DNA of 38,973 nt from Nesterenkonia alkaliphila. Its GTDB lineage: Bacteria > Actinomycetota > Actinomycetes > Actinomycetales > Micrococcaceae. The position numbers were made by a program, and so were the translations under genes. The notes under the pieces were generated by a model. It had not been told where the DNA came from, ran no database searches, and saw only the letters and a list, made by a program, of their open reading frames with translations. Where the stretch lies: the NCBI RefSeq assembly GCF_009758175.1, contig NZ_WRPM01000004.1, positions 1-38,973 on the forward strand, in the 5' to 3' direction. Shown piece after piece: positions 24,124 to 31,846 of this stretch. Every line of letters starts with the position of its first letter. Within the stretch, counting starts at the first letter, position 1.

Positions 24124-24686
24124 CTCCGCGGCCGGCAGCCCTTCATCTCAGCGGCCTCAGCCCGCAGCGCTTCCCCTTTTGCGTGGGCTTGGGCGGCGAG
24201 CTCGGTCTGGAAGGTCAGCAGCTTCTCTCGCAGTGCTGCGGCGTTCTCGCCGTCCCCGGCCGCCAGGGTGCGCACGGCCAGCAGTCCGGCGTTGCGCGCC
24301 CCGCCTACTGAGACGGTGGCCACGGGCACTCCGGCGGGCATCTGCACGATTGAGAGCAGGGAGTCCATCCCGTCCAGATGCTTCAGCGGCACCGGCACCC
24401 CGATCACCGGCAGCGGAGTCACTGAGGCGAGCATCCCGGGCAGATGTGCTGCGCCGCCGGCGCCGGCGATGATCACTCGGATCCCGCGGGTGTGGGCCTG
24501 TTTGCCGTAGTCGATCATCTCTTCGGCCATCCGGTGCGCGGAGACCACATCGGCCTCGAACCCGATGCCGAACTCTTCAAGGGCCTCCGCTGCTGCTTTC
24601 ATCACCGGCCAGTCGGAGTTGGATCCCATGACCAGCCCGACCAGCGGTCCGGAGCCGGTCTGCGGGGCCGCGCTGTGTTCGCTCAT
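24120..24686 (-). CDS. purE: N5-carboxyaminoimidazole ribonucleotide mutase
   Basis: The 188-residue protein converts N5-CAIR to CAIR in purine synthesis, the step after PurK. It shows [14 protein letters not shown] (substrate phosphate site), VVSAHRM with the catalytic His, [14 protein letters not shown] and [13 protein letters not shown]. These are the marks of class I PurE. The first 14 residues and the C-terminal 25 are extensions outside the core. Start and stop overlap both neighbours by four bases (purK upstream, LCP downstream), so purK, purE and the LCP gene form a tightly coupled operon. Assignment is secure. Confidence 0.97.
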   Translation of the reverse strand: MSEHSAAPQTGSGPLVGLVMGSNSDWPVMKAAAEALEEFGIGFEADVVSAHRMAEEMIDYGKQAHTRGIRVIIAGAGGAAHLPGMLASVTPLPVIGVPVPLKHLDGMDSLLSIVQMPAGVPVATVSVGGARNAGLLAVRTLAAGDGENAAALREKLLTFQTELAAQAHAKGEALRAEAAEMKGCRPRR

Positions 24687-25942
24687 TCTTGGGCCTCGCC
24701 TTCGGTGAGAATCTGAGCCACTTCGGCCGCGGTCTGGCGGACCCGTTGCAGCCTCCGGCGGGTGGCCTCGAAGCTCTCGTTGTGGTTGGTGGTCTGGGAG
24801 AGGATGTTGATGTGTCCGATCTTCCGGCCCGGCTTGGGCTCCTTGCCGTAGAGGTGGATCTTTGAGCCGCCGGAGCGCCGCATGGCGGCCGGCAGTGCCG
24901 AGTGGAGATCCTGATTGGCACGCTCGGGATCTGTTGAGCCAAGCAGATTCTTCATCACCACGTAGCCGCCGGCGCCGCCGGCCACCGAGGTGGCTCCCAG
25001 CGGCAGGTCCAGCACTGCCCGCAGGTGCTGTTCGAACTGGCTGGTGACTGATCCGTCTATGGTCCAGTGGCCGGAGTTGTGCGGGCGCATGGCCAGTTCG
25101 TTGACGTAGAGGCCCGGGGCGATATGGGTATGGGGATCGGTCTCGGCGACTTCGAAGAGCTCCACGGCCAGCATGCCGGTGACTCCGAGCTTCTCGGCGA
25201 TAGTGGTGGCGATGCGCTCGGCTTCTGCCAGATGCGCCGGGGAGGTGCGCGGGGCAGGAGCGATGACCTCGTCGCAGACCCCGTTGGTCTGGTTGGACTC
25301 CACTACGGGGTAGGCAGCGGTGGCGCCGGAGGCCCGCCGTGCCACCTGGGCTGAGAGCTCCCGAGTGTAGGGGACCTTTTGTTCGGCGAGCAGGCCGGTA
25401 CCCGCTTCCTGGGCACGGGAGAACCAGTCTGCGACGTCGTCATTCTCGGTGACTGCCGCGGCGTCGCCGATGATCATGACGCCTTTGCCGTCGTAGCCCC
25501 CGCGCGGGGTTTTGAGCACTACCGGCCAGCCCACAGCTTTGCCGAAACGGATCAGGTCCTCCGCGGTCTCCACCTGGGCCCAGTGCGGATTGGGCAGGCC
25601 GAGATCCTCCACCGCCCGTCGCATAGCCAGCTTGTCCTGCGCGTAGATCAGCGCCTGGGGACTGGGGTTCATGGTGATCCCGGCCTCGCCGAGCGCGGAA
25701 AGCACTGCGGCGGGGACATGCTCGTGGTCAAAGGTGATGGCGTCCAGGCCCTGGGCGAAGGCGGTGACATCCTCAACGGAACGGTAGTCGCCGATGGTGG
25801 TGCGTGGGATGACCTGGGCGGCTGATGCGGTCGCGGAGCCGGCGAGCAGGTGCAGCTCGATGCCGAGCTCGACTGCCGCCGGGGCCATCATGCGGGCCAG
25901 CTGCCCGTCGCCGAGCACGCCGATGCGGGGAATGGAACTCAC
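24683..25942 (-). CDS. purK: N5-carboxyaminoimidazole ribonucleotide synthase
   Basis: The 419-residue ATP-grasp enzyme makes N5-CAIR from AIR, bicarbonate and ATP. Visible landmarks are [17 protein letters not shown] at the N-terminus, [12 protein letters not shown], the ATP-grasp loop [12 protein letters not shown], the metal-binding [12 protein letters not shown] and [17 protein letters not shown]. The start is GTG with GGAG five bases upstream. CATAAT ends eight bases before the start and may be a -10 box, but I see no matching -35. It is the first gene of the purK-purE-LCP-GtrA unit and is divergent from the subtilase gene. Confidence 0.97.
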   Translation of the reverse strand: MSSIPRIGVLGDGQLARMMAPAAVELGIELHLLAGSATASAAQVIPRTTIGDYRSVEDVTAFAQGLDAITFDHEHVPAAVLSALGEAGITMNPSPQALIYAQDKLAMRRAVEDLGLPNPHWAQVETAEDLIRFGKAVGWPVVLKTPRGGYDGKGVMIIGDAAAVTENDDVADWFSRAQEAGTGLLAEQKVPYTRELSAQVARRASGATAAYPVVESNQTNGVCDEVIAPAPRTSPAHLAEAERIATTIAEKLGVTGMLAVELFEVAETDPHTHIAPGLYVNELAMRPHNSGHWTIDGSVTSQFEQHLRAVLDLPLGATSVAGGAGGYVVMKNLLGSTDPERANQDLHSALPAAMRRSGGSKIHLYGKEPKPGRKIGHINILSQTTNHNESFEATRRRLQRVRQTAAEVAQILTEGEAQE

Positions 25943-26084
25943 AGTGCTCCATTATGTGCCACCGGGGTGGGCATTCCCATAATCACCACGCTGAGCTGTG
26001 AGGCAGGCCTTCTCCGTCTCCGGACTCGCGGCTACTGTGGATGTGGCGGATCACCCCGGCCCAGGAAGGAAGGACTGATCAGCC

Positions 26085-27197
26085 ATGGCACGTTTTGTGG
26101 TGACCTTTGACTCAGCTGAGGCGCAGCTGCGCCAGCAGGAGGCTCCGGAGCTGCTCAGTGAGCATGGACTCTCCGCCGAGCACTACTTCCCGCGGCTGGG
26201 AATCGCAGTGGTGGAGGCCGAGGCCGGGCAGCTGGAGGCCTTGAGCATCAGCTGCCGCGAGCGCAGCCGGCCGATGAGCTTCACCCCAGAGCTGACCTAT
26301 TATGCGATCTCCGAACCGCCCGGGGAGGGCTATGCCGATACCGAGGAGCTCACCTGGGGGCTGCAGGCCATCGGCATTGAGGCCGCGCAGCAGGCCGGCC
26401 TCACCGGCGCCGGGGTGCGGGTGGCGGTGCTGGACACCGGGGTTGAGTCCGAGCATCCGGACTTCGAGTCGCGGACCCTGGTGGCGGAGTCCTTCATCGA
26501 GGGTCAGGGCCCTGGCGATGCCCATGGCCACGGCACCCACTGCATCGGCACTGCCTGCGGCCCCTGGCAGGCGCAGAGCGGGCCCGGGTACGGGGTGGCC
26601 CCAGGGGCGGAGATCTACTCAGGGAAGGTGCTCGGCGATGATGGTTCCGGCTCGGACACCTCCATCCTGGCCGGTATCGATTGGGCACTGGAGAACGGCT
26701 GCCAGGTGATCTCGATGTCGTTGGGCGCTGATGTGCCTCAGGTGCAGCCGGCCTATGTTGCCGCCGGCCGCCGCGCGCTGGAGAGCGGGTCACTGATCAT
26801 TGCCGCGGCGGGGAACAATGCTGCCCGCAGCGCCGGCAATAACGGCTTTGTGGGAGCCCCGGCCAATAGTCCGCACATCATGGCGGTGGCCGCGGTGGAC
26901 TCCGACCTGCAGATTGCCGATTTCTCTGCCCGCTCCTCGGCTGAGGAGGGCGGGGAGGTGAATCTCGCAGCCCCGGGTGTACAGGTGCATTCGGCCTGGC
27001 CGGGGGCCGAGGGGCACCGGAGCATCAGCGGCACCTCCATGGCCGCTCCTCATGCGGCCGGGATCGCCGCTCTGCTCTGTGAGCATTCCGGGGTCCGCGG
27101 CGAACAGCTCTGGGCGGCGCTGACCGATCAGGCTGCCGCTCTGGAGCATCTTGACCCCGAGGATGTCGGCGCCGGGCTGGCCCGGGTTCCGGAGTGA
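26085..27197 (+). CDS. Intracellular S8 (subtilisin-like) serine protease
   Basis: The 370-residue protein has the complete catalytic set: Asp117 in VAVLDTGVESEHPDF, His149 in HGHGTHCIGT, oxyanion Asn244 in AAAGNN, and Ser318 in SISGTSMAAPHAAG. There is no signal peptide or membrane segment. Residues 1-75 (ARFVVTFDSAEAQL through PELTYYAI) look like a small I9-type prodomain, so the enzyme may fold with a cis propeptide and act in the cytoplasm. GGAAGGAAGGA before the ATG is a strong ribosome binding site. A gene for a prodomain-like protein follows after 3 bp, which suggests a protease with a separate inhibitor or folding partner. The target is unknown. Confidence 0.9.
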   Translation: MARFVVTFDSAEAQLRQQEAPELLSEHGLSAEHYFPRLGIAVVEAEAGQLEALSISCRERSRPMSFTPELTYYAISEPPGEGYADTEELTWGLQAIGIEAAQQAGLTGAGVRVAVLDTGVESEHPDFESRTLVAESFIEGQGPGDAHGHGTHCIGTACGPWQAQSGPGYGVAPGAEIYSGKVLGDDGSGSDTSILAGIDWALENGCQVISMSLGADVPQVQPAYVAAGRRALESGSLIIAAAGNNAARSAGNNGFVGAPANSPHIMAVAAVDSDLQIADFSARSSAEEGGEVNLAAPGVQVHSAWPGAEGHRSISGTSMAAPHAAGIAALLCEHSGVRGEQLWAALTDQAAALEHLDPEDVGAGLARVPE

Positions 27198-27200
27198 GCG

Positions 27201-27458
27201 ATGGCTGAGCAGCAGTGGGTGATCACTGTAGCCGAGGAGCATCGTGACCGGATCGGCGAGCTGGCCCAGGAGCTGGAGGCCGCCGGGCTGCGCATTGACC
27301 GGGTGCTCAACAGCCTCGGGCAGATCATCGGGGGCAGCCCCGGCCCAGCTTCTGCGGAGAGCTCGCTGCACTCCAGAATCGCATCCACCGCGGGGGTGGC
27401 CTCGGTGGATGCCGCTCAGACCTTCCGGATCGGCCCCCCAGACTCCGGAGTGCAGTGA
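27201..27458 (+). CDS. Small protein resembling a stand-alone subtilase prodomain/inhibitor
   Basis: This 85-residue protein begins 3 bp after the protease stop, with GGAG six bases before the ATG. Its pattern is a strand (QWVITVAEE), a helix (HRDRIGELAQELEAAG), a strand (RIDRVLNSLGQIIGG), a helix and a final strand (VASVDAAQTFRI). This is the beta-alpha-beta order of I9-type subtilisin propeptides. The final element matches the part of such propeptides that lies along the active site. Similar small proteins beside S8 proteases are sometimes labelled ketohydroxyglutarate aldolase in databases, for which I see no basis. I infer an inhibitor or chaperone role in trans. Confidence 0.7.
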   Translation: MAEQQWVITVAEEHRDRIGELAQELEAAGLRIDRVLNSLGQIIGGSPGPASAESSLHSRIASTAGVASVDAAQTFRIGPPDSGVQ

Positions 27459-27488
27459 GCCGGGGTGCAGTAGTGGGGAGGGGACGGT

Positions 27489-28022
27489 CTACTCCCCGGT
27501 GGAGCCGTCCAGGGACTCGCGGATGAGATCTGCGTGGCCGTTATGCCGGGCGTACTCCTCAATCAGGTGAATCAGGATCCAGCGCAGGGAGACCTCTTTG
27601 CCGCTGGGGGTGGGGCGGGCCGCAGGTTGATCCAGCCCGCCGGCCGCCAGCGCCTGCTCAAACAGCTGCCCCGAGCGGGATACTGCGGACTCCCAGAGGG
27701 CGAACAGCTCCTCAGGGGTGTTCTCGACCGCGGAGTTCCAGTCCCAGTCCGGATCCGCCTCCCAGTCCACTTCAGCCCAGTACTCGTGCTCGGGGGCGGC
27801 ATGGAGCACGTAGGAGAGCCAGTTGTCCTCCACCAGGGCCAGATGTTTGAGCAGCCCGGCCAGGGTCATGCTGCTGGGCGGCAGGGCGGTGTTCAGCTGT
27901 TCCCGGGTCAGTCCGCTGCATTTGCCCCGCAGGGTCTGGCGGTGGAAGTCCAGGAACCCGGTGAGCAGCTCTGGTTCAGTTCCGGTCAGCGGAGGGTCCT
28001 GCCTCGGCGGCATCTGCGTCAT
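27489..28022 (-). CDS. DinB family (DUF664) protein
   Basis: The 177-residue protein is a four-helix bundle of the DinB/YfiT type. His residues sit in GLLKHLALVEDNWL and in the C-terminal LIHLIEEYARHNGHADLIRE, and together form the usual metal site. The DUF664 branch is widespread in actinobacteria and includes thiol-dependent transferases; a mycothiol-related role is possible but not shown. It is a single gene on the minus strand, convergent with the protease pair, and ends 30 bp from it. Substrate unknown. Confidence 0.88.
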   Translation of the reverse strand: MTQMPPRQDPPLTGTEPELLTGFLDFHRQTLRGKCSGLTREQLNTALPPSSMTLAGLLKHLALVEDNWLSYVLHAAPEHEYWAEVDWEADPDWDWNSAVENTPEELFALWESAVSRSGQLFEQALAAGGLDQPAARPTPSGKEVSLRWILIHLIEEYARHNGHADLIRESLDGSTGE

Positions 28023-28169
28023 GAGCCCACCCTACAGAACCCCATCCGGGCGGCGGCTCCAGAGCAGGAGGAGCAGCAGCCCGCGCCCTCCGCACACCAT
28101 CAGCACATCGCGTGCGGAAATGGTCGGAGTTCCCGCGGCTTCCGGGCCGATTCCGACCCTTTGCGCACA

Positions 28170-28213
28170 GGATCTTAGGTTGGGAGGGGCGGGATCTTAG
28201 GTTGGGAGGGGCG
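28170..28213. repeat. Perfect 22-bp tandem repeat, two copies
   Basis: Two exact head-to-tail 22-bp units (28170-28191 and 28192-28213) contain the core GATCTTAGGTTGGGAGGGGC. They lie in the 267-bp gap between glpX and the DinB-type gene. The gap shows no open gene. The units could be a duplicated regulatory site upstream of the DinB-type gene or a replication-slippage product. Confidence 0.85.
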
Positions 28214-28289
28214 AGCGGTCAGCGCCTTCTCAATCGCGGGGTGGCCAAGCGGGACAGAAGCCCATCCTCGATTGGGTAAGCCCGGCGCG

Positions 28290-29336
28290 CTACCGGGTGT
28301 AGGACTCCCACTTGCGGCGGTGGTGCTCGGCCTCCACGATCCGCACGGTGCCGGACTTGGAGCGCATCACCATGGATTGGGTGGACACGTGATCCCCGCG
28401 GTATCGCACCCCGCGCAGCAGATCACCATCTGTGATGCCGGTGGCGGCGAAATAGCAGTTGTCGCTGGTCACCAGCTCATCGGTGGTGAGGATTTTATCG
28501 ACGTCATGCCCGGCCTCGAGGGCTTTCTGCTTCTCCTCATCGTCCTTAGGCGCCAGTCTGCCCTGGATCACCCCGCCAATGGCCTTGATCGCACAGGCCG
28601 CCACGATGCCCTCCGGGGTGCCCCCGGTGCCCATCAGCACATCGACTCCGGTGCCGGGGCGGGCGGCTGCAATGGCCCCGGCCACGTCCCCGTCCATGAT
28701 GAACCGGGTACGCGCCCCGGCGGCGCGGATCTCCTCGACCAATTTGGCATGCCGGGGCCTGTCCAGCACACAGACGTTGAGCTGGTCCACGCTCTTGCCG
28801 GTGGCCTTGGCGATCAGGTGCAGGTTCTGTTTGACCGGCAGCCGCAGATCGACCATATCGGCAGCCTCGGGACCGGTGACCAGCTTGTCCATATAGAAAA
28901 CTGCGGAAGGGTCGAACATGGAGCCGCGCTCAGCCACCGCCAGCACAGCCAGCGCGTTGTCGTAGCCCAGGGCGGTCAGCCGAGTGCCGTCAATGGGGTC
29001 CACAGCAACATCGGCCTCCGGCCCGGCCCCGTTGCCCACATGCTCACCATTGAAGAGCATGGGCGCCTCGTCCTTCTCGCCCTCACCGATAACCACCACG
29101 CCGTTGAGGTTGACCGTGTCCAGCAGCGAGCGCATGGCGTCCACAGCTGCACCATCGGCCCCGTTTTTATCGCCTTTGCCCACCCAGGCACCGCCGGCGA
29201 TCGCCGCGGCTTCAGTAACCCGAACCAACTCCAGGGCCAGGTTGCGGTCCGGCTCATCGTCGCCCACCGCCAGCCGGGGGTTCAGATGGGAGAAGTCGTC
29301 ATCCTGGCGAGCAGTCTCTCTGGTCCCTGCGGTCAT
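28290..29336 (-). CDS. glpX: Class II fructose-1,6-bisphosphatase
   Basis: The 348-residue enzyme hydrolyses fructose 1,6-bisphosphate to fructose 6-phosphate in gluconeogenesis. Class II motifs are clear: [30 protein letters not shown] (metal-binding acids), [24 protein letters not shown] and [16 protein letters not shown]. It is usually the only FBPase in actinobacteria. GGAAGG lies upstream of the ATG at a rather long spacing. The DUF4245 gene is divergent, as with glpX (Rv1099c) and Rv1100 in M. tuberculosis as I recall. Assignment is secure. Confidence 0.97.
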   Translation of the reverse strand: MTAGTRETARQDDDFSHLNPRLAVGDDEPDRNLALELVRVTEAAAIAGGAWVGKGDKNGADGAAVDAMRSLLDTVNLNGVVVIGEGEKDEAPMLFNGEHVGNGAGPEADVAVDPIDGTRLTALGYDNALAVLAVAERGSMFDPSAVFYMDKLVTGPEAADMVDLRLPVKQNLHLIAKATGKSVDQLNVCVLDRPRHAKLVEEIRAAGARTRFIMDGDVAGAIAAARPGTGVDVLMGTGGTPEGIVAACAIKAIGGVIQGRLAPKDDEEKQKALEAGHDVDKILTTDELVTSDNCYFAATGITDGDLLRGVRYRGDHVSTQSMVMRSKSGTVRIVEAEHHRRKWESYTR

Positions 29337-29400
29337 CGTCTGTATTCACCTTCCGCTTGCCGATCCGCTGCTGACCTCGTTGTCGCAGCCGTCTCCAGCA

Positions 29401-29425
29401 TATCGGGCCCTCAGACTGCCCGATA
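29401..29425. promoter_or_regulatory. Inverted repeat before the DUF4245 gene
   Basis: TATCGGG (29401-29407) and CCCGATA (29419-29425) are exact inverted repeats 11 bases apart, ending eight bases before the ATG at 29434. Located in the glpX/DUF4245 divide, it could be an operator or a leader hairpin. No regulator gene is nearby to link to it. Confidence 0.45.
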
Positions 29426-29433
29426 GTGAGAGA

Positions 29434-30147
29434 ATGGAGCGCGTGAGTCAGCAAGCCCCCGAGCAAGCCCCCCACCAGCCACCCGAGCAAGCCGCTGAGC
29501 AAACCAGCGGGCAGGCCACTGGGCAGACCCCAGTCCAGATCACTCAGTCCCAAGCCAGCCGGCTGCGCACCCCGCTGATGGGCATGGTCATCACCATGGC
29601 CGTGCTGTGCGGCATCCTCGCGGTGATGTGGTTCGCCAATCCTGAGCCGAACACCCCCTACACCAGGGATGAGGATGTGCAGGAGGCCGCAGTGGGCGCT
29701 AACAGCATCACCGAGTACTCACCCATCTCCCCGGAGGTCCCGGAGGGCTGGACCGCCAACTATGCGCGCTGGGACACCCGGGCTGAGCACAGTGTGGACG
29801 TCTGGGAAGTCGGCTACACCACCAATGAGGTGAACTTTGTGGGCTTCGCGCAGACCGATGAGGCCACTGCCGGTTGGGTGAACTCTGAGACCAACCTCGC
29901 CAATCCCACCGGCACCAGAACGATCAGCGGTCTGGAGTTCGAGACCCGGGAAGCCTCGGGCCGGCAGTACTTTGTGCTCGAGGCGGAGAACAACCATATC
30001 GACGGCACCACGGTGGTCATCAGCAGTGACGCTGAACCGGAGGAGCTGCAGGCTGGGCTGCAGGCGATCATCGACTCGATCGGTGCGGAGCTGCCTGAGC
30101 CCACAGAGGAGGACGCAGAATGGACAGAGATCACCGATGAGCCATAA
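29434..30147 (+). CDS. DUF4245 family membrane-anchored protein
   Basis: The 237-residue protein has a Gln/Pro/Glu-rich, low-complexity cytoplasmic start of about 45 residues (EQAPHQPPEQAAEQ). One helix follows near 48-68 (PLMGMVITMAVLCGILAVMWF), then an extracytoplasmic domain with VPEGWTANYARWD and VNFVGFAQTDEATAGWV that defines DUF4245. The start is uncertain: ATG at 29434 or GTG at 29443, both with weak upstream sites. It overlaps the carbonic anhydrase gene by 11 bases. Function unknown; the family is actinobacterial and lies opposite glpX in several genera. Confidence 0.82.
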   Translation: MERVSQQAPEQAPHQPPEQAAEQTSGQATGQTPVQITQSQASRLRTPLMGMVITMAVLCGILAVMWFANPEPNTPYTRDEDVQEAAVGANSITEYSPISPEVPEGWTANYARWDTRAEHSVDVWEVGYTTNEVNFVGFAQTDEATAGWVNSETNLANPTGTRTISGLEFETREASGRQYFVLEAENNHIDGTTVVISSDAEPEELQAGLQAIIDSIGAELPEPTEEDAEWTEITDEP

Positions 30148-30760
30148 ACAGCCCACCCCCGCTGAGGCCTGGCAGCTGCTCAAAGAAGGCAATGCCCGCT
30201 TTGTCACCGGCGAGGTCCGCCACCCGAACCAGAACGCGGCCCGCCGCTCCTCACTGACCGAGTCCCAGCACCCGGTGGCAGCGATCTTCGGCTGCTCCGA
30301 TTCCCGGCTGGCCGCCGAGATCATCTTTGATGTGGGCCTAGGAGATGTGTTCGTAGTCCGCACCGCCGGTCAGGTGATCGACGACGCCGTGATGGGCTCA
30401 CTGGAGTTCAGCGTGAATGTGCTGAAAGTCCCGCTGATCGTGGTGCTGGGGCACGACTCCTGCGGTGCCGTGCAGGCTACGGTCACCGCTGCTGAGACCG
30501 GGGAGCTGCCCGGCGGCTACGTGCGCGATCTGGTGGAGCGGATATTCCCCTCTGTGCTGGCGGCCAGCCGAGCCGGGGCGCTGAGCGTCAACGAGATGGT
30601 GGAGGAGCATGTGAAGCAGACCGCCGAGCGCATGACCAGCCACTCCCGGGTTCTCTTCGACGCGGTGAACGAGGGCCGCACCGCCGTGGTCGGGGTGACC
30701 TACCGGCTTGCCGAGGGCACTGCAGATGTGGTCTCCAAGATCGGAGAGCTGGAGACCTAA
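30137..30760 (+). CDS. Beta-class carbonic anhydrase
   Basis: The 207-residue enzyme interconverts CO2 and bicarbonate. Zinc ligands are Cys53 (in IFGCSDSR), His106 and Cys109 (in LGHDSCGAV), and the Asp55-Arg57 dyad is present. The N-terminal helix PAEAWQLLKEGNARF is typical. The ATG at 30137 lies inside the end of the DUF4245 gene, an 11-base overlap, so they are coupled. Bicarbonate is consumed by the biotin-dependent carboxylase and by PurK, both encoded in this window, but no operon link exists. Assignment is secure. Confidence 0.95.
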   Translation: MSHKQPTPAEAWQLLKEGNARFVTGEVRHPNQNAARRSSLTESQHPVAAIFGCSDSRLAAEIIFDVGLGDVFVVRTAGQVIDDAVMGSLEFSVNVLKVPLIVVLGHDSCGAVQATVTAAETGELPGGYVRDLVERIFPSVLAASRAGALSVNEMVEEHVKQTAERMTSHSRVLFDAVNEGRTAVVGVTYRLAEGTADVVSKIGELET

Positions 30761-30761
30761 C

Positions 30762-31277
30762 GTGTTCTCCCTGATCAGCGAGCTGCTCACCTCAGGATCT
30801 GCAGCGCAGATCGTGGCCGGAGTGCTGCTGCTGGCCGGCGGGGCCGCTTTCGCTCTCTGCGGCACTGCACTGGCGTTCATCGACATCAACCAGCACCGGC
30901 TGCCCAACCGGATTGTCTATCCCTGGGCCGGATTCACCGTCGGGCTGCTGGTGCTGGTGACCTTCCTGCTCACCGATCTCGGCGCCCTGGGCCGGGCGTT
31001 GGGCGCAGGCCTGGCCTGGGGTCTGCTGTTCCTGGTGATCCGTCTCATCCACCCGCCCTCGATCGGGATGGGGGATGTGAAGCTGGCCGTGGTGCTGGGC
31101 ATGTACACCGGATTCCTGGGCTGGGAGGTGCTCCTGGGCGGCGTCGTGCTCTCTTTCCTGCTCGGCGGGCTGGTCTCGGTCTGGCTGTTGGTCAGCCGGC
31201 GTGCTGTGAGCACCAGCCGGATTGCTTTCGGCCCGTTCCTGATCCTCGGCGCTGCTGGCGCCCTGGTGTTCTCCTGA
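30762..31277 (+). CDS. Prepilin peptidase-like A24 family membrane protease, stand-alone
   Basis: The 171-residue protein has about five to six helices and the two catalytic aspartates of A24 proteases: Asp41 in AFIDINQHRLPN and Asp105 in the GMGD motif (IGMGDVKLAVVLG). It lacks the N-terminal methylase domain with CxxC pairs of full-length PilD. The GTG start at 30762 is one base after the carbonic anhydrase stop, with GGAGA upstream. A24 enzymes process type IV prepilins, including the Tad/Flp type. No pilin or secretion gene is in the window, so its substrate must be encoded elsewhere. Confidence 0.85.
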   Translation: MFSLISELLTSGSAAQIVAGVLLLAGGAAFALCGTALAFIDINQHRLPNRIVYPWAGFTVGLLVLVTFLLTDLGALGRALGAGLAWGLLFLVIRLIHPPSIGMGDVKLAVVLGMYTGFLGWEVLLGGVVLSFLLGGLVSVWLLVSRRAVSTSRIAFGPFLILGAAGALVFS

Positions 31278-31345
31278 CTCGATAGTGTGAACCTGAGCGA
31301 GCCGGGCCAGGCTCCGCGCTGAGCGATGAGACGGGAAGAGTGAAC

Positions 31346-31846
31346 GTGCCTACTCCGGAGTACATCAAGGACCTGCGTCAGGACATCGGGCATAAGGAGC
31401 TGCTGCTGCCGGCGGTGACCGCGGTGGTGCTCAGAAGGGACGACGACGCCGGGATCCCACTTCCGGTGCCCCAGGTCCTGTTGGTCAAGCGTTCCGATGA
31501 CGGCCGCTGGGGCGCTACTGCAGGGATTTTGGAGCCGGGAGAGGAGCCGGGTGCGGCTGCGGTCCGTGAGGTGGCCGAGGAGACCCGGGTGCAGGCCCGG
31601 CCCGTGCGGGTCACCGGGGTCTCCGACCATGGGCAGGTGGTCTACCCGAACGGGGATATCTGCCGGTTCTTGGATATCGCCTTCGAGCTGGAGTACGTCT
31701 CAGGGCAACCGCAGCCCGGGGACGACGAGGCCACTGCAGCTGGCTGGTTCCCAGTGGACGATCTTCCAGAGCCTTTTGTGAAACAGCACCGGGAACGGAT
31801 CCGCTGGGCGCTGGAGACCGGCGCACCGGCCCGGTTCAGACAGTAG
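31346..31846 (+). CDS. Nudix hydrolase
   Basis: The 166-residue protein carries the Nudix box GILEPGEEPGAAAVREVAEE, followed by TRV. The motif G-x5-E-x7-REUxEE is complete, but the late Gly of the consensus is Arg here. VLLVKRSDDGRWGATAGIL before the box is typical of NADH-pyrophosphatase-like or ADP-ribose members. I chose GTG at 31346 because GGGAAG lies seven bases before it; an in-frame GTG at 31340 is too close to that site. Its end overlaps the CitE-like gene on the other strand by 11 bases. The substrate, a nucleoside diphosphate derivative, cannot be told from sequence. Confidence 0.88.
   Translation: MPTPEYIKDLRQDIGHKELLLPAVTAVVLRRDDDAGIPLPVPQVLLVKRSDDGRWGATAGILEPGEEPGAAAVREVAEETRVQARPVRVTGVSDHGQVVYPNGDICRFLDIAFELEYVSGQPQPGDDEATAAGWFPVDDLPEPFVKQHRERIRWALETGAPARFRQ

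Noticed and set aside
28231-28274. tRNA-like stretch (GGGGTGGCCAAGCGG) inside a CAATCG/CGATTG inverted repeat
   Set aside because: The D-arm-like string resembles some Ser/Leu tRNAs, but no anticodon arm, T arm (GGTTCGAATCC-like) or acceptor pairing is present.
28984-29433. Plus-strand extension of the DUF4245 frame across glpX
   Set aside because: It is antisense to the N-terminal coding region of glpX, which is certain; DUF4245 homology begins after 29434.
29972-30136. Upstream extension of the carbonic anhydrase frame
   Set aside because: It would overlap the DUF4245 gene by more than 170 bases. The carbonic anhydrase family starts at the ATG at 30137.
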